Source: Nitrospira sp. KM1 | GTDB lineage: Bacteria > Nitrospirota > Nitrospiria > Nitrospirales > Nitrospiraceae | NCBI RefSeq assembly: GCF_011405515.1 | Contig: NZ_AP022671.1 | Span: 4,393,501-4,457,500 of the forward strand | Direction: 5' to 3' | Length of the DNA stretch: 64,000 bases | In this document: positions 50,789 to 59,859 of the stretch, piece by piece | How the letters are laid out: every line of letters begins with the position of its first letter | Position numbering within the stretch: the first letter of the stretch is position 1 | The notes under the pieces: generated by a model | Database searches by the model: none | Told to the model about the DNA's origin: nothing | Seen by the model: only the letters and a program-made list of their open reading frames with translations | Made by a program: the position numbers and the translations under genes

Positions 50789-52723
50789 ATGCACGCGATG
50801 TCAATGTATTCACTGACAGCGTCGGGGCGGACGTTTGGTTGGTATGCCAGGCGGCTGAGCGTGATGAGGCCTCAGGAACTGTGGGCTCGAATAGGCTCAC
50901 AGTGCGGCATAGCCGTGCTGTCACTCCGACATCGCCTTGGCCTGACGCCGGCCGTGTCGGAGCAATCGGATTTTCGACGCTATCGCTTCTGCACGGCGCA
51001 AACATCCGTTCTTCCCGCAAGACCATCGGAAGCACTCGATGAGCACATGGTCGAACGGGTCCTTGCCGGGGGATTGCCGCAGATAGGCTGGAACTGGACA
51101 TGGCGCGACGAAAGCGATACATGGCACCGAGATCGGCAGACCGGAATCCTGTGGCCGAGACGCTTCTTCAATTCGATTTCCTATCGTGAAGGAAATCCCT
51201 ACGGCGACGTCCGCTGTCTGTGGGAGCCCTCCCGTCTGCAGCAGTTGGTGATTCTGGGCATGATTGCCGCCTGCGAGGGAAATCCGTCGCGAGACCGCGC
51301 CCTCAAGATGCTCGAGGCCCAGTTCCTCTCCTGGGTTGACGCCAATCCGCTCTATACAGGCCCCCATTATATTTCGGCTATGGAATGCGCTCTCCGTCTC
51401 ATAGCTGTCTGCCACACGTTCGATCAGGTGCGCATGCAGATCACCGATCCCGAGCGCATCTGGATCTCACTGGTACAACTCGTCGAAGGGCACGCGGCGT
51501 TGATCCGGCAGAGGATGTCTCTGCACTCTTCTCTGGGGAACCATACGATTGCGGAGGCAGCGGCTCTCGTCTACGCAGGAGTGCTCTTTCCAGAAATGCC
51601 GCAGGCGGCGGAATGGGAATCGATCGGTCTTTGGGTCCTGGAATCCGAGGCCGGTCATCAAATTCTTGCCGATGGCGGTGGAATCGAACAGGGGTTCTGG
51701 TACCTGAAGTTTATATCCGATTTGTACGGACTGACCGCGGATCTGCTCGCGCACCATGGGCGTAGTGTACCCGCAAAGATCTTACAGGCCATCAGGCGGA
51801 GCCGGTCATTTCTTTCCGCTATGGCGGACTCCGATGGCCGTTTGCCCTCCATCGGCGACAGTGACGATGGGTATGCGCTGACTCCCTTGTTGGGCATCCG
51901 GCACGACGTCCAAGAGGGGAAGGCGCTGAGCACCTTCGCTTCGTCGGGCTATTCGATCATTCACGGTAAGGGCCGGGTGAAGACCACGTTGATGTTCGAT
52001 CACGGTTCTTTGGGCATGGCGCCGTGCTTTGCCCACGGGCATGCAGACGCCTTATCGGTCGCTCTGCGCGAGGATCGTGAAGACATTCTCGTCGATCCGG
52101 GAACGTTCGTGTACTCGGGAAAGCCCGAGTGGCGAGCCTATTTCAGGGGAACGCGAGCACACAATACGGTCGCGGTCGACAGCCTGGACCAAGCGGTTCA
52201 GGAAACACCCTTCCAGTGGTCTTCCTCATTCAGCGCGCGGTTGGTCTCACGCAGAGAAGCGAAGGACGGGCAAATTACGTTGATCGCGATGCACGATGGG
52301 TATGTGAGGAGATGCGGCGTCCACCACTGGCGTGGGGTGCTGTCCAATGGTGATGGATTGTGGGTCATCGTCGATATGCTGACCGGGCAAGGAGCGCACG
52401 CGCTTGAACTCAACTGGCACCTGGGCCGAAGGCCGGTCGTGCAAGGCACCGAATATGTGCTTCCCGGACTTGAATCGAAATTCTGTTTATCTGCCACCGG
52501 CGGGACTCATGAACTTATTCGGGCGGGTGACAATGCGTCCGGTGGGTGGCGTTCCTCCTTCTATGGGGTCCGTGAACCGCTGGATACGTTACGTGTCCGC
52601 TATCACGGAACCTTGCCCCATCATTTCGTGACGTGCATAACGGAGCGCCCGATTGACGAAAATGTTCGCCTATCGGCTATGTCGCTCCTGAAAGGCCTGA
52701 TCGATGAAGCCCGAACGCATTGA
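50789..52723 (+). CDS. Heparinase II/III-like (alginate lyase family) protein
   Basis: 644 aa, alpha/alpha toroid N-terminal half (GLPQIGWNWTWRDESDTWHR, SLHSSLGNHTIAEAAALVYA) and a C-terminal beta domain with GHADALSVALRE (catalytic-type His) and RAHNTVAVDSLDQAVQE. This is the heparinase II/III pattern. It may cleave the uronic-acid-rich polymer or edit it. The 3' end overlaps the WecG-type gene by 20 bp. The exact start among three close ATGs is uncertain. Confidence 0.85.
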   Translation: MHAMSMYSLTASGRTFGWYARRLSVMRPQELWARIGSQCGIAVLSLRHRLGLTPAVSEQSDFRRYRFCTAQTSVLPARPSEALDEHMVERVLAGGLPQIGWNWTWRDESDTWHRDRQTGILWPRRFFNSISYREGNPYGDVRCLWEPSRLQQLVILGMIAACEGNPSRDRALKMLEAQFLSWVDANPLYTGPHYISAMECALRLIAVCHTFDQVRMQITDPERIWISLVQLVEGHAALIRQRMSLHSSLGNHTIAEAAALVYAGVLFPEMPQAAEWESIGLWVLESEAGHQILADGGGIEQGFWYLKFISDLYGLTADLLAHHGRSVPAKILQAIRRSRSFLSAMADSDGRLPSIGDSDDGYALTPLLGIRHDVQEGKALSTFASSGYSIIHGKGRVKTTLMFDHGSLGMAPCFAHGHADALSVALREDREDILVDPGTFVYSGKPEWRAYFRGTRAHNTVAVDSLDQAVQETPFQWSSSFSARLVSRREAKDGQITLIAMHDGYVRRCGVHHWRGVLSNGDGLWVIVDMLTGQGAHALELNWHLGRRPVVQGTEYVLPGLESKFCLSATGGTHELIRAGDNASGGWRSSFYGVREPLDTLRVRYHGTLPHHFVTCITERPIDENVRLSAMSLLKGLIDEARTH

Positions 52724-53501
52724 GATTCTCGGCGTTCCGGTCGACTGCCTCACGATGAACCAGGCGCTGGAACATGTCGACTCCGTCTTGATGAGCGGCA
52801 CGGCCCACAGCGTGGTCGCGGTCAATCCGGAGAAGGTCATGAAGGCGCTCGACGACAAGAGGCTACTCGAACGGCTCGGTCGCGCCAGCGTGCTGATCCC
52901 GGACGGAATCGGGGTGGTCTTTGCCGCGCGCATATTAGGCTTAGGCCGGTTCGAGCGTGTCCCGGGCTCTGAACTCATGCCCAAGCTCTGCGAGTTAGCC
53001 GCGCGAAAGGGTTATCGCACATTTCTGTTCGGGGCCGCTGTCGATGTTCTCGCCAGTGCGGTCGAGACACTACGCCAGCGATATCCCGGCATCATCATTG
53101 CCGGGTCGCAGCATGGGTTTGTAGCGGATGAAGACATGCCGGGGTTGATCGAGCGGATCAATTCACTGGAGGTCGATATCTTATTCGTGGCATTGGGCAG
53201 CCCCAAACAAGAGGATTGGATCGACCGCTATCTGCCTTTATTAAGAGTCCGGCTGTGTCAGGGTGTCGGAGGAACGTTCGACGTCATTGCCGGCCGGGTC
53301 AAGCGCGCCCCCGCTGCCTTCCGCGCAGCGCATCTGGAATGGTTTTACCGCCTGGCGACCAATCCGCAACGGATACGCCGGCAAACCGCGCTGCCAAAGT
53401 TTGTGTTCGAAGTATTGAAACAGCGAGCCAAGCATAACTTCATCTTGTTCGGACATCGTACGACCCCAAAATCGCAGCCGACCCAGCGCCCCCATTCGTA
53501 A
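52704..53501 (+). CDS. WecG/TagA/CpsF family glycosyltransferase
   Basis: 265 aa. The start RIEILGVPVDCLTMNQALEH, then VVAVNPEKVMKALDDKRL, the core LIPDGIGVVFAARILGLG and VDILFVALGSPKQEDWIDRY and GVGGTFDVIAGRVKRAP are all typical of the family (GT26). It transfers a sugar, often ManNAc-type, to a lipid-linked GlcNAc. This fits the WecA-type transferase at 55169. Confidence 0.92.
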   Translation: MKPERIEILGVPVDCLTMNQALEHVDSVLMSGTAHSVVAVNPEKVMKALDDKRLLERLGRASVLIPDGIGVVFAARILGLGRFERVPGSELMPKLCELAARKGYRTFLFGAAVDVLASAVETLRQRYPGIIIAGSQHGFVADEDMPGLIERINSLEVDILFVALGSPKQEDWIDRYLPLLRVRLCQGVGGTFDVIAGRVKRAPAAFRAAHLEWFYRLATNPQRIRRQTALPKFVFEVLKQRAKHNFILFGHRTTPKSQPTQRPHS

Positions 53502-53523
53502 TGGATGTGAGTCTGGACAGCAC

Positions 53524-55158
53524 ATGGAGACCGTGCATATGCAGGACATGAACGTTGCCGAACACTCGATCCTCGCGGAAGGGAAACCATCCCGCTATTC
53601 GGAGAACGACAATCAACGGCGTTACTCGGCACCTGTGATGTGGGCGGTCGCCGGGCTATTCGCTGTGCTGCTCATCGGTGCGGCCTATGCCGACACGCTG
53701 GCGTACGTCATCCAACAGTGGATGGAAGACGACAATTATAGCCACGGATTCTTCATCCCGGTGATCGTTGCCGTGTTGATTTGGCGGAAGCGCGATTTCA
53801 TGCTCGCCGCCGGTATCCGGCCTTCGTGGTGGGGCGTGCTGGTGCTAGCGGTCGGCGGTCTGCTTCTCATCGTGGGGCAACTTGCAACCTTGAATGTCAT
53901 CGAGAACGCATCGTTATGGCTGGTCATTGTCGGTCTCTTCCTCGCGGTGACCGGACCTCGTGCGACATGGGAAGTAGCCTTCCCTCTCGGCTATCTGCTG
54001 ACGATGTTTCCGCTTCCTCAGATGATTCAGCAGAACCTGTCATCCTCGCTACAACTTCTGTCTTCGAAGTTTGGGGTCGGCTGTCTCCAGTTGATCGGCG
54101 TGACGGCCTTCCGAGAAGGAAACGTGATCGACCTTGGTCCGATTCAGCTGCAGGTGGTGGAGGCCTGCAGCGGGCTGCGGTATTTGTTCCCGCTCGTGTC
54201 ACTGGCCCTCTTGTGCGGGTACTTGTTCCAGGACCGCTTGTGGAAACGGGTCCTGTTGGTCGGATCCGCCATTCCCTTGGCGATTTTCCTCAACGGAATT
54301 CGTATTGGAGTGATCGGTGTGTTGGTGGAATGGTACGGGCAGGGTGCGGCGGAAGGGTTCATGCACTTTTTTGAGGGATGGGTGGTGTTCGTCGTGAGCT
54401 TTGTCATTCTACTGGCCGAAATGCAGTTGCTCAGTCGCATCGGGCAATCTGCTCCTCAGCCATCTCCGTCACCCGCTCACGGGTCCGTCGCAAAACCATT
54501 CTCTGCCGTTCCGGTTTGGTCTTCTTCGATGACAGTCTGTCTGCTCCTCCTGCTGGGTATTGCCGCCGCATCGGTTCCGCTTCGCGGCCGCGAGGACATT
54601 ACGCCGTCACGGCAACTGTTTCTTGATTTTCCCATGGACTTGTCGGGATGGCATGGCAGCCCGTTGACGATGGAAAAGGTCTATGTCGATGCATTGCGGT
54701 TCGACGACTATCTGCTGGCCAATTATCAGACTTCGGCGAATGGTCCGATCAATCTGTACGTGGCATATTACGGGTCGCAGAAAACCGGCCAGTCTGCGCA
54801 TTCCCCGAAAACCTGCCTGCCGGGGGGAGGTTGGGAGGTGACGTCATTGGATCAGATCACCGTCGGAAATGGTCTCTCGAACCGGATCTTCTTTGCGAAC
54901 CGAGCCGTGATACAAAAAGGAGATGCTCGGCAAATCGTCCTCTACTGGTTCAAGCAGCGTGAACGCATCGTGACGAACGAGTACCTCGTCAAGGCATGGC
55001 TGTTTTGGGATGCACTGACAAAGCAGCGAACTGACGGAGCGCTGATTCGATTGGTTGCCCCGGTGTTGCCGGGTGAAGACGATGCGGCGACGGATCAGCG
55101 GTTGCAGCAATTTGCCGCATTGGTACAACCGACCCTGTCCGCCTACGTCCCGGATTAA
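53524..55158 (+). CDS. xrtD: Exosortase XrtD-like, fused to EpsI domain
   Basis: 544 aa. The membrane part (about 40-320, eight or so segments) has the transpeptidase-like triad: Cys 215 in VEACSGLRYLFP, Arg 260 in FLNGIRIGVIG and His 281 in GFMHFFEGW. From about residue 345 a periplasmic EpsI-type (DUF3485) domain follows, with YVAYYGSQKTGQSAHSPKTC and PGGGW. Exosortase-EpsI fusions are known for the D subfamily, which pairs with VPLPA-CTERM tails. It cleaves the tails of exported proteins and probably attaches them to the surface polymer. At least nine candidate substrates are in this window. Confidence 0.92.
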   Translation: METVHMQDMNVAEHSILAEGKPSRYSENDNQRRYSAPVMWAVAGLFAVLLIGAAYADTLAYVIQQWMEDDNYSHGFFIPVIVAVLIWRKRDFMLAAGIRPSWWGVLVLAVGGLLLIVGQLATLNVIENASLWLVIVGLFLAVTGPRATWEVAFPLGYLLTMFPLPQMIQQNLSSSLQLLSSKFGVGCLQLIGVTAFREGNVIDLGPIQLQVVEACSGLRYLFPLVSLALLCGYLFQDRLWKRVLLVGSAIPLAIFLNGIRIGVIGVLVEWYGQGAAEGFMHFFEGWVVFVVSFVILLAEMQLLSRIGQSAPQPSPSPAHGSVAKPFSAVPVWSSSMTVCLLLLLGIAAASVPLRGREDITPSRQLFLDFPMDLSGWHGSPLTMEKVYVDALRFDDYLLANYQTSANGPINLYVAYYGSQKTGQSAHSPKTCLPGGGWEVTSLDQITVGNGLSNRIFFANRAVIQKGDARQIVLYWFKQRERIVTNEYLVKAWLFWDALTKQRTDGALIRLVAPVLPGEDDAATDQRLQQFAALVQPTLSAYVPD

Positions 55159-55168
55159 ATCGAAGGAT

Positions 55169-56803
55169 ATGGCCACCGCATTCTTTTTCAGCTTTTTGGG
55201 GTCTCTGATCATCTGCATGGCGCTCATTCCGCCGTTGATGGCATCGGCCGGGCGCCTCCAGGTGCTCGATGTTCCCGGCGGCCGGAAGGCACACTCGGGC
55301 TCTGTGGCCAAGGTCGGCGGTATTGCTTTGGCCACGGGCACCTTCATTGGTGTGCTGATGTGGGCGCCGAAGGACGATGTGATCCTGGCCAGTCTCCTGG
55401 GCGGATTGATCATTCTGCTGTTCGGCATCTGGGATGATCGGGTCGGGTTGACCTACTCGGTCAAATTTGCAGGACAGGCGTTGGCGGCATTCATCGTCTT
55501 GGCGGTAGGCGGAGTACACGTGAGCAGTCTTCCAATGATTCCAGATTCCTGGATGACTCCGTGGGTCAGTCTCCCGTTTACGTTTCTGACCTTGATCGCC
55601 GTGACCAACGCCGTCAATTTAGCCGATGGGTTGGACGGGCTGGCCGGCGGATTATCACTCATCAGCTTTGCCGCGACCGCCATTCTGGCGTTCCAAATGG
55701 AAGACTCCCTGCTGATGCTGATGGTGGTATCCGTGCTCGGCGGGCTGCTCGGGTTCCTCCGATTCAATACCTATCCGGCACGCGTATTCATGGGCGATGC
55801 AGGAAGCCAATTCCTCGGTTTCTATCTCGGCGTGACGGCGCTCGTTCTCACTGATCCATCACATGGTCCGTATAGTCCGATGACGGCACTGTTCATTTGG
55901 GGATTACCGGTCCTCGACATGTTCGGAGTGATGATCCAACGCTGGCATGAAGGCCGTTCACCGTTCATCGGAGACCGGAATCACTTGCATCATCGTCTGC
56001 TGAGCATGGGATGGTCGCATCGCGAGGCCGTGATGCTCATTTATGCCGTTCAAACCGGATTGGTGACATTGGCATATACCACACGTTGGCAGCCTGACTG
56101 GGTGTTGATGCTGATCTATCTGGTCGTTGCGGCGTGCGTCTTGATCATTTATATACGGCCGGTTGATCGGCTGATGTTGCATGCGCGATCTGCCGACACT
56201 ATGCGCGAGGATGGCAGAGCCGTCGCCTGGCGTTCAAATTATCCCGGGCTTGCGCAATTGCCCATCCGTCTGCTGGCGGTTGTCGTGCCGGGATTTCTTA
56301 TTGTGAGCGTAGGCCTGCCGCAACACATTCCCTTTGATGCCGGCCTCGTGGCCGCCGGCCTTCTCGCCGCGCTCGTGTGCGGCATGCGGCTGTGGCCCCG
56401 TTCGGCGCCATTTCTGGTGCGCGCGGGCCTTTACGTCGGCAGTACCTTTGTTTTGTATTTCAGTGAACTCAGCGCCCCTGCTATGGCGTCTCCGTGGCTT
56501 CAGCCGGTCAACCTGTTGCTCATCGGGGTGGCGCTGCTCGTCATCACGGTCATGAAGGTGACGGCGGCAGACAAATTTGAAATGACGCCGCTTGATTCCT
56601 TAATGGTGCTGTTGGCAACGCTATTGCCGTTTCTGCCGGACATGGAGGTCGGCGAGATTAATCTGAGTCTGTTGACGGCAAAACTGATCGTGCTCTTCTT
56701 CTCATTCGAACTTCTTCTTCACGGCTATAGCCGACGGATTACGGAAGCCGGATTCCTGGCCATGTGGCTCTTGAGCGGCCTGGTGATCCGCGCGTGGGTG
56801 TAA
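55169..56803 (+). CDS. wecA: Undecaprenyl-phosphate sugar-1-phosphate transferase (WecA/MraY-like)
   Basis: ATG at 55169, directly after GAAGGAT, gives MATAFFFSFLGSLIICMAL; the frame open from 55055 overlaps the exosortase gene. 544 aa. WecA/MraY motifs: GGRKAHSGSVAKVGGIALA, FGIWDDRVGLTYSVKF, AVNLADGLDGLAGG, RVFMGDAGSQFLGFYLG and DRNHLHHRLLSMG. It starts repeat-unit assembly on undecaprenyl phosphate. A C-terminal extension of about 200 aa with six more membrane segments is unusual in the family and may be a fused partner. Confidence 0.9.
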   Translation: MATAFFFSFLGSLIICMALIPPLMASAGRLQVLDVPGGRKAHSGSVAKVGGIALATGTFIGVLMWAPKDDVILASLLGGLIILLFGIWDDRVGLTYSVKFAGQALAAFIVLAVGGVHVSSLPMIPDSWMTPWVSLPFTFLTLIAVTNAVNLADGLDGLAGGLSLISFAATAILAFQMEDSLLMLMVVSVLGGLLGFLRFNTYPARVFMGDAGSQFLGFYLGVTALVLTDPSHGPYSPMTALFIWGLPVLDMFGVMIQRWHEGRSPFIGDRNHLHHRLLSMGWSHREAVMLIYAVQTGLVTLAYTTRWQPDWVLMLIYLVVAACVLIIYIRPVDRLMLHARSADTMREDGRAVAWRSNYPGLAQLPIRLLAVVVPGFLIVSVGLPQHIPFDAGLVAAGLLAALVCGMRLWPRSAPFLVRAGLYVGSTFVLYFSELSAPAMASPWLQPVNLLLIGVALLVITVMKVTAADKFEMTPLDSLMVLLATLLPFLPDMEVGEINLSLLTAKLIVLFFSFELLLHGYSRRITEAGFLAMWLLSGLVIRAWV

Positions 56804-56826
56804 CGATGCATCGAAAGGACGACCAT

Positions 56827-59211
56827 ATGTGGTTCCGCGGCCAAGCAGTGGTGTTCATCGTGTGTTTCATCGCGATCACGGCATGCGGAGGGCCGGAAGA
56901 GCGCAAAGCGCAACATCGGTTGCGGGCACAAGAGTACATGCAAGAGGGGAATTTCCCCAAAGCTCGAGTGGCCCTCCGCAACGTGCTGAAAATCGACCCG
57001 AAGGACGCCGAAGCGTACCTGCTGGCCGCTCAGGTGGAAGAAAAAGAACGTAACTGGCGGAATGCCTTTGCGAACTACCAGCGTGTGGTGGAGCTGGTTC
57101 CTGATCACGAACGGGCCCAAGTTCGTCTGGCAAAGTTCTACCTCGAAGCCCGCATGATCGACAAGGTCTCCGAGATCGTGGACAAGGTCCTTGCCCAACA
57201 TCCAGACAACGTGCAAGCTGCGAGTTTGCGGATCGCCGTTGAGGCCGTCACCGGGCAACTTTCTGAGGCGACGGTCAAAGGTGAGAAATTGGTCGCGGCT
57301 CATCCGACCGATCCGGACGCCACGTTGCTGCTCGCCACTCTCTATGTGGCCCAAGGCAGAGGAACCGATGCGGAGGCCATTCTCCAGCGTGCGGTTGATG
57401 CCAACCCAAAAAATCTCGAACTGCTCGACGGATACGCGAGTGTCTTGAGCAAGATCGGTGAACCGCAGCGAGCAGAGAGTCTGTATCAACGCATCGTCGC
57501 GACCGAGCCGAAAGTCATGGAGCACCGGACCAGACTCGTGCAGTTCTACGACCAGCAGAAGCAGTACGACAAAGCGCAAGGAGTCCTGCGCCAGGCTGCA
57601 CAGGACCAGCCCGACAGTGAAATGTGGCAGCTCCGGCTGGCTGAGTATTTGATGCTGCGAGGCACGCCGGCTCAGGTCGAGGCCGCCCTTCAGGATGCAG
57701 AGCGCAGGTTGCCCTATGCGACGAAACCGCCGTTGTTGTTGGCGAAGTGGTATGAGACGCGGGGAGAGATTCCGAAGGCCCGGGCCATCTACGTGCGGTT
57801 GCGCGACGACAACAAAAAGGAACCGATCGGCCTTGAGGCCAAGATCAAACTGGCAACACTCGATTGGACCGAGGGCAAGGAGGCCGATGCCGAGCGGCAA
57901 ATGCAGGAGGTTTTGAAAGAGAATCCGCGGTCGTCGGAAGCGTTGATGCTCCAGGGAAAGATTGCACTGAAGCGCAACAACGGGAAGGAAGCCGTTACTG
58001 CCTTCCGTTCCGTCCTGAAGGATCAGCCGGAGTTGGTGGAGGGACACGTGCTGCTCGGCCGGGCTCATCTGGCCATCGGAGAAACCACGCTGGCGAAGGA
58101 CAGCTTCGAACGGGCCGCGGCGCTGAGTCCTGGCGTCTCGGATATTCAGGTCATGCTGGCCGGAATCGACGTGATGACTGGAAAAACCGCGGAAGCCAAG
58201 CAACGGCTCGAAGCCGTGCTGGCGAGAGAACCTCAGAACCTTCCCGCTCTGGACGCAATGTTCCGCATTCAGGCTGCATCACAGGAATGGGATAAGAGCG
58301 AGCAGACACTCTCTAAGTTGCGGACCGCCGGAGCCGGGAAGGCCTGGGCGGATATGACCGAGGGCAACGTCCATCTGGCGAAGAAAGAATGGGATCTGGC
58401 CACGGCATCGTATGAACGAGCGCTCAATGCGGCTCCCAACGCTCCGGAGCCCCTCCTGGCGCTGCTTCAACTCGACCAGGCCTTGAACCAACGCGAGAGA
58501 TCACGGGCAAGACTTGAACGATTGCTGCAGAATCCCAATCATCCGTATGCCCACGGCTTTCTTGGTGAGTTGCTGTTGCAGCAGGGTGATCGGGCTGCGG
58601 CCGATGAACATTTCCAAGCCGCTACCAAAGCGAATCCGAAGTGGACGATTCCCTGGATTCATCTTGCCACGTTGCGCTTTACCGACAAGCGTCATCAAGA
58701 CGCGCAGACCGTCATCAGAAGCGGATTAAAGGAAAATCCGAACAGCCAGGAGCTGCACATGTTGCTGGCTACGACATTGACGGAGGTGGGCGAAGTGGAC
58801 GAGGCGATGAAGGAGTATGAGATCATTCTCAAGGCAAGCCCCGGCGCAGCGCTCGCGGCGAACAATCTCGCGACGCTCCTCGTCGACCGCAAAGGGGATA
58901 CGAAGAGTCTTGAACGGGCGCTTGCCTTGAGCCGGGACTTTGAACGGCAGGCCCCCAATGCCTTCTTCCTCGATACGTTGGGATGGGTGCATCATAAGCT
59001 CGGACACAAGGAAGAGGCCATTCGCGTCATGCAGCTCGCGGTGGGTAAGGCGCCCGAGCATCCGGTCCTGAACTATCATCTCGGCGTCGCCTATGCGCAA
59101 AGCGGAAAGGCAAAGGAGGCAAAGGACTATCTGCAAAAGGCGCTGGACACGGGGAAGGCCTTCACTGGTATCGATGATGCCCGATCGCTCTTGAGTTCAC
59201 TCAATGGATAA
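56827..59211 (+). CDS. prsT: TPR-repeat lipoprotein, PrsT-like
   Basis: ATG at 56827 is preferred to 56806 because AAAGGA lies just ahead. 794 aa, signal peptide with lipobox (FIAITAC), then more than 15 tetratricopeptide repeats to the end (QAYMQEGNFPKAR-like units; AEAYLLAAQVEEKERNWRNA, LKIDPKDAEAYL). This fits the PEP-CTERM/exosortase system TPR lipoprotein PrsT. It would sit in the periplasm or outer membrane and scaffold export. Overlaps the next gene by eight bases. Confidence 0.88.
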   Translation: MWFRGQAVVFIVCFIAITACGGPEERKAQHRLRAQEYMQEGNFPKARVALRNVLKIDPKDAEAYLLAAQVEEKERNWRNAFANYQRVVELVPDHERAQVRLAKFYLEARMIDKVSEIVDKVLAQHPDNVQAASLRIAVEAVTGQLSEATVKGEKLVAAHPTDPDATLLLATLYVAQGRGTDAEAILQRAVDANPKNLELLDGYASVLSKIGEPQRAESLYQRIVATEPKVMEHRTRLVQFYDQQKQYDKAQGVLRQAAQDQPDSEMWQLRLAEYLMLRGTPAQVEAALQDAERRLPYATKPPLLLAKWYETRGEIPKARAIYVRLRDDNKKEPIGLEAKIKLATLDWTEGKEADAERQMQEVLKENPRSSEALMLQGKIALKRNNGKEAVTAFRSVLKDQPELVEGHVLLGRAHLAIGETTLAKDSFERAAALSPGVSDIQVMLAGIDVMTGKTAEAKQRLEAVLAREPQNLPALDAMFRIQAASQEWDKSEQTLSKLRTAGAGKAWADMTEGNVHLAKKEWDLATASYERALNAAPNAPEPLLALLQLDQALNQRERSRARLERLLQNPNHPYAHGFLGELLLQQGDRAAADEHFQAATKANPKWTIPWIHLATLRFTDKRHQDAQTVIRSGLKENPNSQELHMLLATTLTEVGEVDEAMKEYEIILKASPGAALAANNLATLLVDRKGDTKSLERALALSRDFERQAPNAFFLDTLGWVHHKLGHKEEAIRVMQLAVGKAPEHPVLNYHLGVAYAQSGKAKEAKDYLQKALDTGKAFTGIDDARSLLSSLNG

Positions 59212-59824
59212 CAGGATTGATCTGGTGACGTCGATCCATAGCACGTTCGTAGTCCTGAGCCTCATGCTCGTTCTGGGAGTCGCCGGGTGCGCCGGTACGG
59301 CGAATCAGATGAGCACGCCGGCGGCGACTGATGCCCCGGACGCCGGGTATCTGCTGGGACCGGAAGATGTGCTGACCGTGACTGTATGGCGGGACGAACA
59401 TCTGACGAAAGAAACGGTCGTGCGCCCGGACGGCATGATCTCCTTTCCACTGATCGAGGACGTCCCGGCGGCCGGCCGTACGGTGGCAGACGTTCGAGCA
59501 GACATTACAAAGCGTCTGACTCGGTATATGCCCACGCCGAATGTTTCGGTTGCAGTCACGAAGCTGCTCAGTTACCGAATATATGTGCTGGGCCGAGTCA
59601 ACAAACCTGGTGAGTTTATGGTCGGTCACACGACCGACATTCTTCAGGCCCTGAGTCTCGCCGGAGGTCTGACGCCCTATGCATCGGAAAACGACATCAA
59701 GATCATACGCCGGGTTGGCGGAGAACAGCAGACGTTCGAGTTTCGGTATGCGGAAGTCAGAAAAGGAAAGGATCTGAATCAGAACATCATATTGCAACGC
59801 GGCGACGTGGTCATGGTGCCTTGA
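59204..59824 (+). CDS. wza: Polysaccharide export protein (Wza/EpsA-like)
   Basis: 206 aa lipoprotein (lipobox VAGC). It has the PES domain GYLLGPEDVLTVTVWRDEHL ... VVRPDGMISFPLIEDVPAAG and a SLBB-like repeat RIYVLGRVNKPGEFMVGHTT. It forms the outer-membrane exit channel. Lies just after the TPR gene. Confidence 0.92.
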   Translation: MDNRIDLVTSIHSTFVVLSLMLVLGVAGCAGTANQMSTPAATDAPDAGYLLGPEDVLTVTVWRDEHLTKETVVRPDGMISFPLIEDVPAAGRTVADVRADITKRLTRYMPTPNVSVAVTKLLSYRIYVLGRVNKPGEFMVGHTTDILQALSLAGGLTPYASENDIKIIRRVGGEQQTFEFRYAEVRKGKDLNQNIILQRGDVVMVP

Positions 59825-59859
59825 CGGCCACCCGGACGTTTCAAGGAATATGAAGGCCC

